From Planctomycetia bacterium (GTDB lineage Bacteria; Planctomycetota; Phycisphaerae; UBA1845; UTPLA1): a stretch of DNA of 64,000 nt. Numbering within the stretch: position 1 is the stretch's first letter; every line of letters begins with the position of its first letter. Location: positions 496,001-560,000 of the forward strand of contig JABTTW010000001.1 of NCBI GenBank assembly GCA_015075745.1, written 5' to 3'. Made by a program: the position numbers and the translations under genes. Below are positions 36,289-43,987 of this stretch, piece by piece. Below the pieces are notes generated by a model. It was given only the letters and a program-made list of their open reading frames with translations. It did not search any database and was not told the DNA's origin.

Positions 36289-37536
36289 ATGAACTCACTT
36301 TCCACGAACCATCAACCACCAGCCGCCCCGGCTCCTGCAACCTCCGTGCGCGTGGCGCCGGGCGGGCACTGGGTCAGGCACATCGCATGCGTCAGCACGA
36401 CGCGCGCCGACTCGGGGATTTACGCGCCGCTGCTGGCCGCGCTTTCGCGAGCCGGGGATTTTGAAATCTCCATGCTCGCGGGCGGGACTCATCACAGCGA
36501 GACATTCGGGCAAACGGCCCGGCTGATGACTGAAATGCCGCGTCTTACCATCGAGCCGGTCGAGCACTTCGTCGAGGGCGACAAGCCGGCGCAGGTCTGC
36601 GAGACGGCGGGCCGAGCGATCACGGCGTTTTCTGGGGCATTGTCTCGGCAACCCGTCGACCTGGTCTTTGCACTCGGAGATCGCACGGAAATGCTTGCCG
36701 CGTGTCTGGCGGCGACGATTCACCGGGCACCCATCGCCCACCTTCACGGCGGCGACGTGACACAGGGGGCTTACGACGATTCATGCCGCCATGCGATCGC
36801 CAAACTTTCGCATGTTCACTTTCCCGCGCTACAGGCACACGCGAATCGCATCCGGCAAATGGGCGAGGAGTCGTGGCGCATTCATACGGTGGGCTCACTC
36901 GCCCTCGATGAATTGGCCGGCTTCACACCGCAGCCGATTGAGTCGCTGAGCCGCGAGGTCGGGCTGGACTTCAGCGCCCCCACCGCCGTCGTCGTCTTTC
37001 ACCCGGAGACGCTTTGCGAAATGCCGCCGGATCGGCAGATCCGTGAGCTGCTGGACGCGCTGAGTCGACTCTCGATGAATCTGCTGTTTGTCGGGCCGAA
37101 TGCCGACGTGGGGCGAGATGCCGTCGATGCGGCGATTCGCGGATTCGTTTCATCGAGGTCCAACGCGGTCATCGCGCATTCGCTTGGCCAATCGCAGTTC
37201 TGGAGCTGCATGGCGCATGCGCGCGTGCAGGTGGGGAACTCCAGCTCGGGAATCATCGAGGCGGCGTCGCTGCGGCTGCCCGTCGTGAATGTCGGCGATC
37301 GGCAGACCGGGCGCCTTGCTCCGCCGAACGTGGTGCATACGCCGATTGAGGCGGAAGCGATTCATCGCGCCCTATCGCAGGCCACGAGCCCCGGCTTTGT
37401 AAAATCGCTTGCCAATCTGAAGAATCCGTACGGTGATGGGAATGCCGCCGAGCGCATTATCGCCGCTGTCAGGGGACTACCGCCTCGCCAGCAACTCTTA
37501 ACCAAGAAATGGGCCGACAACGCGGACTCGCGCTGA
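36289..37536 (+). CDS. Hydrolysing UDP-N-acetylglucosamine 2-epimerase (NeuC-like)
   Basis: This branch of the epimerase family releases ManNAc (or a di-N-acetylated analogue) plus UDP and feeds nonulosonic acid synthesis. RHIACVSTTRADSGIYAPLL, HLHGGDVTQGAYDDSCRHAI, KLSHVHFPALQAHANRIRQM and VGNSSSGIIEAASLRLPVVN match NeuC/LegG-type proteins. The N-terminal 25 residues are a Pro-rich extension. No sialic or legionaminic acid synthase genes lie in the window, so the final product is unclear. It differs clearly from the WecB-type enzyme at 22673. Confidence 0.85.
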   Translation: MNSLSTNHQPPAAPAPATSVRVAPGGHWVRHIACVSTTRADSGIYAPLLAALSRAGDFEISMLAGGTHHSETFGQTARLMTEMPRLTIEPVEHFVEGDKPAQVCETAGRAITAFSGALSRQPVDLVFALGDRTEMLAACLAATIHRAPIAHLHGGDVTQGAYDDSCRHAIAKLSHVHFPALQAHANRIRQMGEESWRIHTVGSLALDELAGFTPQPIESLSREVGLDFSAPTAVVVFHPETLCEMPPDRQIRELLDALSRLSMNLLFVGPNADVGRDAVDAAIRGFVSSRSNAVIAHSLGQSQFWSCMAHARVQVGNSSSGIIEAASLRLPVVNVGDRQTGRLAPPNVVHTPIEAEAIHRALSQATSPGFVKSLANLKNPYGDGNAAERIIAAVRGLPPRQQLLTKKWADNADSR

Positions 37537-37545
37537 ACCTAAGAA

Positions 37546-38985
37546 TCAGACGCCCGCGGCTGCGCCGAGCGCGTCGACCACCTTGGGTGCGGCGGCCGGC
37601 TCTTTGCGCGCGTGGGTCGCCGTGAAGACGGCCACGGACTTGCCCGTCTCGGCCTCGGTCTCCAGGACGGCTGCACGCAAGGCCGCAGAGGCACGATCGT
37701 CGTTACGCATGAGGACGACCAACTCGCCGCCGTTTCCGCCGCCGGTGACCTTTGCGCCGTAGAGGCCTTCGGGGGCGCCGCGGCGTCGAATCGCGCCGAC
37801 GAGCTTGTCAGCCTCGACGCCGCCGATTCCGCAGCGCTGACTGTGGCTCCAATGGCTCGCGTACATCAACTCGCCGGCATGGACGAGGGCCTCGACCGCG
37901 CCCAGTCTGCGGGCCCGGGCGATGTTCGTGGCGAAGTCGTGAACGCGGCGGTTCTCGTAGATGTGGTGCTCAGCGCGGGAGCGCACTTTGAAGACGCTCT
38001 TGCCGTCGGCCTGACCGTTCAGGCCGCGTATGTCGCCGAAGCGGCTGACGAATGCCTTGGCGGTGATCTTGGAGGGCAGCCGGTCTCGGTAGCGATCGAC
38101 ATAGTCGGAAGGAGAAATCGCGGCGAGGTGAATGCCCTTGGCATCGAGCGCGGGGGCATCCTGCCTGCGAAGGTCGAGGATCATGCGAGCGCCCATTTCG
38201 GCGCAGGTGCGCGTCTCGACGATGCGTTCGAGTGTCGTGGGGCGACCCAGGACGGTGCGGACGGCGGCGATGGTGATGCCGTCGGGGAGCGGCAGCGGAT
38301 CGCATGAGAACTGCGGGACGAATCGAAGCTGAAGGAAAGAGCCGGTGGCGGCGCCGCTGAGGGCCGTCACCGCAATGCGCAAGCGCTCGACACCGGTCAA
38401 AGGCGATGCGGCGGCGGTTGCGAGGGCGGCCTTCTTGGGCAGATCGAACTCAAGGCCGTGGACCTGGGTGACGGCCTCGATCACGGCGGCGGCGGTCGTG
38501 CAGGGTGAGCCGAGATCGGAGTCGTCGGGGAAGTCGGACTGAAGGAGGACCAGCAAGCCATCCGACGCCGGGGGCAAATGGCCTTCGGCGATTAACCGCC
38601 CCACTGCCAGGCAGGCCGGCGTCGCCCAGTGAGCCCCCGACTTTTCAAACCAGGCCGAGGCGTCGCCATTGGAGGCGGCGACGGCGGGCAACTGATCGAA
38701 GGAAATCGTAAACTCCCGCGCGGGTGCGTCCTTGGCCGGGCCATGGAGACGGATGACGAGGTCTTTGCCGGCGATCCGCCAGCAGGCAGCCCGGACGCAG
38801 GCGTCGAGGGGCGCGGTGACGAGGATGGAACCGCCGTCTTCGCAGATGCCGCCCATGACGTCGACGACGCCGGGCGCCATCGCGGCGGCGATGGTCTCAC
38901 CGATGCGCGGATGAGCGGCTTCGGCGGATTGAACATATGCGCGAAACGAAGGCACTGCGAAACAAAGGTCAGCTTTTTGACTCAT
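37546..38985 (-). CDS. GHMP-family sugar kinase (galactokinase-like)
   Basis: All three GHMP regions are present: an N-terminal APGVVDVMGGICEDGGS that replaces the usual APGRVNxxGEH, a central phosphate loop PDDSDLGSPCTTAAAVIEA, and the C-terminal GLYGAKVTGGGNGGELVVL. Such kinases phosphorylate sugars at C1 (galactose, arabinose, fucose) or related substrates. The first motif differs from true galactokinases, so the substrate is open. It converges with the epimerase gene, with only nine bases between the stop codons. Confidence 0.78.
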   Translation of the reverse strand: MSQKADLCFAVPSFRAYVQSAEAAHPRIGETIAAAMAPGVVDVMGGICEDGGSILVTAPLDACVRAACWRIAGKDLVIRLHGPAKDAPAREFTISFDQLPAVAASNGDASAWFEKSGAHWATPACLAVGRLIAEGHLPPASDGLLVLLQSDFPDDSDLGSPCTTAAAVIEAVTQVHGLEFDLPKKAALATAAASPLTGVERLRIAVTALSGAATGSFLQLRFVPQFSCDPLPLPDGITIAAVRTVLGRPTTLERIVETRTCAEMGARMILDLRRQDAPALDAKGIHLAAISPSDYVDRYRDRLPSKITAKAFVSRFGDIRGLNGQADGKSVFKVRSRAEHHIYENRRVHDFATNIARARRLGAVEALVHAGELMYASHWSHSQRCGIGGVEADKLVGAIRRRGAPEGLYGAKVTGGGNGGELVVLMRNDDRASAALRAAVLETEAETGKSVAVFTATHARKEPAAAPKVVDALGAAAGV

Positions 38986-39038
38986 GATCTCTTGATTACG
39001 GCTAATGATCTATTCGGGCTCGCGGAAGACGGCCGGCG

Positions 39039-39437
39039 CTAGGCTCGGCATACCTCACGCAGAACTTGTTCGCTTACAAAAATCGGCGTCTCACTTGCCA
39101 CGCCCAAGGCGATGGCATCCGACGGACGAGAGTCGACCTCAACGATCTCACCGTCGCGACGAATGACAAGTTTCGCGTAGAACGTATGGTTCTTCAAGTC
39201 GCTGATGATGATTTTTTCCAGTTCGCCGCGAAGGACTTCGATCAGATCGGCCATGAGGTCGTGCGTCATGGGTCGCGCACGCTTGTAACCCTTGAGCCGG
39301 CGGTCGATGGCGCAGGCCTCCGAGTCGCCGATGACGATGGGGAACTCCCTTGAGCCGCCGCGCTCCCGCAGAAAGATAATCTGCTGATCGCTCGTGTCCT
39401 GGATGACAATGCGAGACAAATCCATCCGCACATCCAT
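39039..39437 (-). CDS. Bifunctional nuclease (BFN/DUF151) family protein
   Basis: A small cytoplasmic protein of 132 residues, the usual size of this family. Recognised by DTSDQQIIFLRERGGSREFP, IVIGDSEACAIDRRLKG, RPMTHDLMADLIEVLRGE and EVDSRPSDAIALGVASETPI. Plant and bacterial members have nuclease activity in vitro, but the role in bacteria is not settled. GGAG upstream supports the start at 39437; the frame stays open to 39533. It lies 53 bp upstream of a GHMP kinase gene that is on the same strand. Confidence 0.85.
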   Translation of the reverse strand: MDVRMDLSRIVIQDTSDQQIIFLRERGGSREFPIVIGDSEACAIDRRLKGYKRARPMTHDLMADLIEVLRGELEKIIISDLKNHTFYAKLVIRRDGEIVEVDSRPSDAIALGVASETPIFVSEQVLREVCRA

Positions 39438-39646
39438 GAGTAAATTTCTCCAACCGGCCCAGTAACCCCGTCGTGCAGAGCGACAAGGCAGTATCATCTC
39501 ATGGCGCGACGAGCCTTCGCAAACTCCCTCCATGGGTCGAGTGGCACAATCCCTTTAACGGCGCTCGCTTCCGCGAGCACGTCTCAAAGCCTAATCCTCT
39601 GCCCGATCGAATGCAACCCTCCGCGCCTCACCGCGAATTGCGGCGG

Positions 39647-42600
39647 TTATTCAAGGTCGGCAAGGTGCCGTTCGAGCATTTCTATCTGACTTGACAAATC
39701 CGCGGCGCGTGCTTTCGCGGCCTCGACCACCGACGGATCGGCCCGGGCGACGAAGTCCGCATTGCCCAATCGGGCGGACTCGCGGGACAGAACGCCGCGC
39801 AGCTCGGTCAGCTTCGCCTCTTCGGTCTTCTTCACCTCTGCTAAATCGACGAGGCCCGCGACCGGGGCATACACCTGCACCATGCCGCAGACGCGGCTCA
39901 TTGAACCGTCGGGCTTGGAAGCGCCTGCGCCGATGTCCATCGCGTCGCAGCCGGCGAGCGGGATGATGAAATCGCGAAAGCCGGTGAGCATCGACGAGAC
40001 CGACGCATCGCACTGCACCACAATCTTCGGAAGCGTGCGCAGCGACGGCTCTTTGGCCTTGCCGCGATAGTCGTTGACCACGGCGCGCATGTCGCGCACG
40101 GCGCGAATGACCTCCTGCACCGCCTCCATCTTTGCCTCGACGGCCTTGTCGCGCAGGTCGCCGTTCGCATCGGGCCACTTGGCCACGATGAGCGTCGCCT
40201 CGGCCTTGCCCACTGAGCGCAGGCCGCGGTCGGGGGCGGCAGCGCTGAGCTGCTCCCAGATGGCCTCGCTGACGAACGGGACAACGGGCTGAAGAAGTCG
40301 CAGGAGCTGGTCGAGGACGAAGACCATGACTTGCTGGGCGGCGGCGCGCTCGGACCCGGCGAGGCGTGGCTTGGTCATCTCGATGTACCAACTGCAATAC
40401 TCGTCCCACATGAAGCGATAGACCGCCCCCATCGCCTCGCTGAAGCGATAACGATCGAGCGATTCGTTCACCTGCTCCACGCAGGCCGACAGGCGCGAGA
40501 GAATCCAGCGATCGACGAAGCCGAGATTGGCCGGGTCCAGCTCTTGCGGCGTGTAGCCGTCGAGATTTGGAATGACGAAGCCGGTCGAGGCCTGCCAGAG
40601 CTTGTTGCAGAAGTTGCGGCCCTTCTCGAACTTTTCGCTGACGTTGATCGAGCGGCCGTCGGGCAGCTTCTTCGGCTTGACCGGCAGGCGGATGTCCTGC
40701 GTCTCGGTGGCGAGCTCCGCGAGGGTGTAGCGCAGGGCGTCGGCGCCGTACTCCTCGATGATGTCCACGGGATCGACGCCGTTGCCGAGGGTCTTGGACA
40801 TCTTGCGCCCCTGGCCGTCCTGAATGACCGGATGGATGACGACGTCGGCGAAAGGAACTTCGCCCATGTTGTAGAGGCCGGTGATGACCATGCGGGCGAC
40901 CCAGAGGGTGATGATTTCGCGCGCGGTGGAGAGCACGGACGTGGGATAATAATAGTTGAGCAGATTCTGATCCGAGCCGTGCGCGTGATCCGAGGGCGTT
41001 GCTTGATCCGAGGGCGTTGCTTGATCCGAGCCGCGACCGTGAGGGAGCGGGCCAGCCACGTCGGTATTCCTCGCATCCGCTCCAAAACCAGCATCGGGTG
41101 TTCCTGGACTTCCATCGATCATCGCGGCATCAGGCTCGCTGGTACCGCTCCCTAACGGTCGCGGCTCGGATCGGTGCGCGTCGGGCCAGCCGAGGGTTGA
41201 GTGCGGCCAGAGGGCGGAGGAGAACCAGGTGTCGAGGACGTCGGGGTCTTGCGTGAAGCCCTCGGCCAGCAATTTGTCCTCTATTTCTGGAAACCCCGGT
41301 GCAACACACATCAAGAGGATTGTGGTCTTCGCTTCAACGCTTGGCCAAAGATGTAGGTGAACCCCAGCTTTTTGATCCTTGCTAAGCTCAAGGTCGTCAA
41401 ATCCCTTTAAGTGGAGACCAGCCCAATTCCATGAATCGGCATCCTTGTGCGGAAACCAAGTTAAAGAATCTGAGCCATCCGCGATACTAACGAACTGTTT
41501 GGTCCAAATCGGTATTCGATGTCCCCACCAGAGTTGGCGGCTGATGCACCAGTCGCGCTTTTCGCTGAGCCAGTCGATGTAGGTTTTTGCGTACCGCTCG
41601 GGGTGGAACTTCACCTTGCCGCTTTTCACCGCGTCGATCGCCATCTGGGCGAGGCCCGGCAGTAGCGCGCCTTGATCCGAGCCGCGACCGTGAGGGAGCG
41701 GGCCAACCACGCCGGTATTCCTCGCATCCGCTCCAAAACCAGCATCGGGTGTTCCTGGTCTTCCATCGATCATCGCGGCATCAGGCAAACCGGTACCGCT
41801 CCCTAACGGTCGCGGCTCGGATTTTGCGTGCTCGATATACTCCTTCAAATATGGCGTCTGGATGCGGGCAAACTCCTCCTCCGTTAGATCGCCCATCTTG
41901 ACGAACCACTGATCGGAGAGGTACGGCTCGATCGGCGAATTGCTGCGGTCGGAGTGGGCCAATTCAATCTGCCGATCCTCGATCTTTTCCACCAGGGCCA
42001 GCGCTTCAAGGTCGGCGACGACCTTCTTTCTCGCATCGGCGAGCTTCATGTCCTTGTACGGCCCGCCGTGCTCGTTCACCTTGCCATCCGGTGTTATCAC
42101 ATTGATCACCGGCAGGTCATGCCGCTGGCCCACTTCGTAGTCGTTGAAATCGTGGCCGGGGGTGATCTTCACGCAGCCGGTGCCGAGGCTGGGGTCTGCC
42201 CACTCGTCGCAGACCAGGGGAATCTCGCGGTCCACCAGCGGCAGCAGAACCATCCGCCCCGCCTTGGCCATGTCGCGGAGCTTCATCAACGTCGGCAGCA
42301 GGTTCGTCTTGCGATCGGCGATGTCTTCGAGCTGCGCATGAATCGCCGGCTTTTCCTTTTCGCTCGCCTCGCGGAGCTTTATCTGAAGCTGCGTCTCGGC
42401 GACCTCCAGCGCCGCGTTCGGCTCGGGGTGAACGGCCACCGCCGTATCGGCCAGCATCGTCTCCGGGCGGGTCGTGGCGATGTGCACGTGCGTCGGCTCG
42501 CCGCTCTTGGCGTCCTTAATCGGATACTTGAAGTGGTAGAAGTGCCCCTTGACCTGCTCGTGGTAGACCTCGTCGTCGGCCACGGCGGTCTGAAGCTGCG

Positions 42601-43147
42601 TGTCCCAGTTCACCAGGCGCTTGCCGCGATAGATGAGACCGTCGCGGAACATCTTGAAGAACGTCTCGCGCACGGCCTTGGCGCAGCCTTCGTCGAGGGT
42701 GAAGCGCTCGCGCTCGTAGTCGCAGGAGCAGCCCATGAGTTTGAGCTGCTCGACGATGCGGCCGCCGAACTTCTCTTTCCATTGCCAGATGCGCTTGACG
42801 AGTTCCTCGCGGCCCAGGTCGTGGCGGCTCAGCCCCTCTTCCTTGCGGATGGTCTTTTCGACGGTCGCCTGGGTGGCGATGCCGGCGTGGTCGGTACCTA
42901 CGAGCCAGAAAGTGTTGGCCCCCTGCATGCGCTTGCGGCGGACGAGGATGTCCTGAAGCGTATTATTTAGAGCGTGGCCGAGGTGCAAGGCCCCTGTCAC
43001 ATTCGGCGGCGGGATGACCATGCTGAATCGCTGGTCGGGTCCGCGATCGTCGGGAGAGGGATGGAAGTGCCCCGCCTTGATCCATGCGTCGAAAATGCGC
43101 TGTTCATGCTCGGCGGGAGCGTACGATTTGGATTCACCTTTAGCCAT
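39647..43147 (-). CDS. valS: Valyl-tRNA synthetase with two in-frame repeat-element insertions
   Basis: ValS charges tRNA-Val. Signatures: PPPNVTGALHLGHALNNT (HIGH-type HLGH near 55-58), WWGHRIPIW, DVLDTWFSSALWPHSTLGW, and GRKMSKTLGNGVDP near residue 780; an anticodon-binding helical domain and a C-terminal coiled coil (AKARAADLSSQIEMLERH) follow. At 1166 residues it is about 200 longer than usual. The excess includes two near-identical element insertions (residues about 443-492 and 659-709), a six-residue tandem repeat up to about 727, and an unusual stretch at about 540-620. The start at 43147 is the first Met before family sequence; upstream the frame crosses REP copies. Confidence 0.93.
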   Translation of the reverse strand: MAKGESKSYAPAEHEQRIFDAWIKAGHFHPSPDDRGPDQRFSMVIPPPNVTGALHLGHALNNTLQDILVRRKRMQGANTFWLVGTDHAGIATQATVEKTIRKEEGLSRHDLGREELVKRIWQWKEKFGGRIVEQLKLMGCSCDYERERFTLDEGCAKAVRETFFKMFRDGLIYRGKRLVNWDTQLQTAVADDEVYHEQVKGHFYHFKYPIKDAKSGEPTHVHIATTRPETMLADTAVAVHPEPNAALEVAETQLQIKLREASEKEKPAIHAQLEDIADRKTNLLPTLMKLRDMAKAGRMVLLPLVDREIPLVCDEWADPSLGTGCVKITPGHDFNDYEVGQRHDLPVINVITPDGKVNEHGGPYKDMKLADARKKVVADLEALALVEKIEDRQIELAHSDRSNSPIEPYLSDQWFVKMGDLTEEEFARIQTPYLKEYIEHAKSEPRPLGSGTGLPDAAMIDGRPGTPDAGFGADARNTGVVGPLPHGRGSDQGALLPGLAQMAIDAVKSGKVKFHPERYAKTYIDWLSEKRDWCISRQLWWGHRIPIWTKQFVSIADGSDSLTWFPHKDADSWNWAGLHLKGFDDLELSKDQKAGVHLHLWPSVEAKTTILLMCVAPGFPEIEDKLLAEGFTQDPDVLDTWFSSALWPHSTLGWPDAHRSEPRPLGSGTSEPDAAMIDGSPGTPDAGFGADARNTDVAGPLPHGRGSDQATPSDQATPSDHAHGSDQNLLNYYYPTSVLSTAREIITLWVARMVITGLYNMGEVPFADVVIHPVIQDGQGRKMSKTLGNGVDPVDIIEEYGADALRYTLAELATETQDIRLPVKPKKLPDGRSINVSEKFEKGRNFCNKLWQASTGFVIPNLDGYTPQELDPANLGFVDRWILSRLSACVEQVNESLDRYRFSEAMGAVYRFMWDEYCSWYIEMTKPRLAGSERAAAQQVMVFVLDQLLRLLQPVVPFVSEAIWEQLSAAAPDRGLRSVGKAEATLIVAKWPDANGDLRDKAVEAKMEAVQEVIRAVRDMRAVVNDYRGKAKEPSLRTLPKIVVQCDASVSSMLTGFRDFIIPLAGCDAMDIGAGASKPDGSMSRVCGMVQVYAPVAGLVDLAEVKKTEEAKLTELRGVLSRESARLGNADFVARADPSVVEAAKARAADLSSQIEMLERHLADLE
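40969..41030 (+). repeat. 18-bp tandem repeat at the edge of a valS element
   Basis: GATCCGAG recurs at 40969, 40987, 41005 and 41023, exactly 18 bases apart; the two middle units are identical (GATCCGAGGGCGTTGCTT). On the valS strand each unit is six codons, giving repeats like SDQATP. The last copy is the terminus of the 150-bp element. Confidence 0.9.
41023..41172. mobile_element. Palindrome-ended element in valS, copy A (150 bp)
   Basis: It begins with GATCCGAGCCGCGACCGT and ends with its reverse complement; the terminal repeats are about 28 bases with one mismatch. The interior is almost identical to copy B. It is read in frame within valS: SEPRPLGSGTSEPDAAMIDG at the start and PLPHGRGSDQ at the end. 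It encodes no protein of its own, so it resembles a non-autonomous (MITE-like or palindromic) element. Confidence 0.85.
41674..41821. mobile_element. Palindrome-ended element in valS, copy B (~148 bp)
   Basis: Same structure and orientation as copy A, with only a few differences in the interior. It is read in valS as SEPRPLGSGTGLPDAAMIDG through PLPHGRGSDQ. The right-hand end lacks the last two bases of the terminal repeat. It lies between LKEYIEHAK and LPGLAQMAIDAVKSGKVKF of the enzyme. Confidence 0.85.
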
Positions 43148-43195
43148 GCGGCGATTATCGAGGAGCGGCGCGGGAGGTTCAAGCGGGGGGAGGAA

Positions 43196-43214
43196 TCGCC
43201 AAACGGCAAGCCGC
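43196..43214 (+). repeat. REP-like 19-mer, left of the RAYT gene (forward)
   Basis: TCGCCAAACGGCAAGCCGC. It forms an inverted pair with the copy at 43283 and lies between the valS start and the RAYT stop codon. Confidence 0.85.
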
Positions 43215-43282
43215 GAAGCCGGCTGCCGAGAGTCGGCGCTTTTCGCGAGACATTCGGCCGCTTGCCTGTTATTACCGAAGTG

Positions 43283-43298
43283 GCTTGCCGTTTGGCGA
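43283..43298 (-). repeat. REP-like copy, left of the RAYT gene (reverse)
   Basis: GCTTGCCGTTTGGCGA, the reverse complement of 16 bases of the 19-mer. It is 32 bp from the 3' end of the RAYT gene, facing the copy at 43196. Together they make a BIME-like inverted pair. Confidence 0.8.
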
Positions 43299-43330
43299 TG
43301 GATAACCAACCAGATAAAATCGTGAGAAAA

Positions 43331-43942
43331 TCATCGCCGTTCGCTCCACTCACCACGGTAAGGCTTCACAAAGGTGTATTCTTGTCTCGGGAGTCCCGAC
43401 TTCCCGGGATTGTCCTCTACATACTTGATAACGCCACAAACCTCATCCGCGCTGCTGAGGAATCGCTTATATTTGTCCTGGCTCCAAACTGGGTGATTCT
43501 GAAAACTCCCCGCCACGTTTCTCACGCTCACGGCAGATGCTTCAATCAAGGCTGTCATCATGACTTCCGCGCGATCCTGATGTCGCCTCATGACCAGGTG
43601 AGCGTGATTGGAGAGTATTGCACAGGCAAGACACGTGTACTCGCGAGACGCGACGACGTCCGTGAACGCCGTCGCAATCGCCTGCCGCTCGGCGAGATCG
43701 AACCACAGCACTTTATGCTTTAGATAAGACCGGGCATCGATTTGATGTCGCCTCAACTCACTTAGCGCGGGTTGGGTTGCCTTTCGGCCGAAGTGTATGT
43801 CGCCGGCCTGCCGCAACTGGGGTACTCGGATTTGCCGGGAAAGGCTTCCGCGAGGATCGTTCGGCAGCCAGTGACCGTAGCCTGTCAAAATGATGTGATG
43901 GGCGATGACCACGAGCGGGATCGTAGCATTTCTATATGCCAT
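43331..43942 (-). CDS. REP-associated tyrosine transposase (RAYT, IS200/TnpA-REP type)
   Basis: A Y1/HUH transposase of 203 residues. The family hallmark AHHIILTGYGHWLPNDPRGS is near the N-terminus; the HUH metal site is NHAHLVM (His113, His115) and a candidate catalytic Tyr is in VIKYVEDNP (Tyr174). RAYTs process single-stranded REP hairpins and are usually single-copy, domesticated genes. Here REP-like copies lie on both sides: at 43283 (reverse), at 43196, and at 43942-43960, which overlaps the ATG. A GTG 12 codons downstream is an alternative start. The gene appears intact. Confidence 0.87.
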   Translation of the reverse strand: MAYRNATIPLVVIAHHIILTGYGHWLPNDPRGSLSRQIRVPQLRQAGDIHFGRKATQPALSELRRHQIDARSYLKHKVLWFDLAERQAIATAFTDVVASREYTCLACAILSNHAHLVMRRHQDRAEVMMTALIEASAVSVRNVAGSFQNHPVWSQDKYKRFLSSADEVCGVIKYVEDNPGKSGLPRQEYTFVKPYRGEWSERR

Positions 43943-43960
43943 CGCCAAACGGCAAGCCGC
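43942..43960 (+). repeat. REP-like 19-mer overlapping the RAYT start
   Basis: TCGCCAAACGGCAAGCCGC, exact match to the other copies. Its first base is the third-strand partner of the ATG of the RAYT gene, so REP and start codon adjoin. A hairpin here would sit over the ribosome site. Confidence 0.85.
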
Positions 43961-43987
43961 TTCCAGGCCCGCGGGCGAGGAGCGTAT

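Noticed and set aside
43148-43309. N-terminal extension of valS up to 43309
   Set aside because: This part translates REP copies and spacer; the family sequence begins after the Met at 43147.
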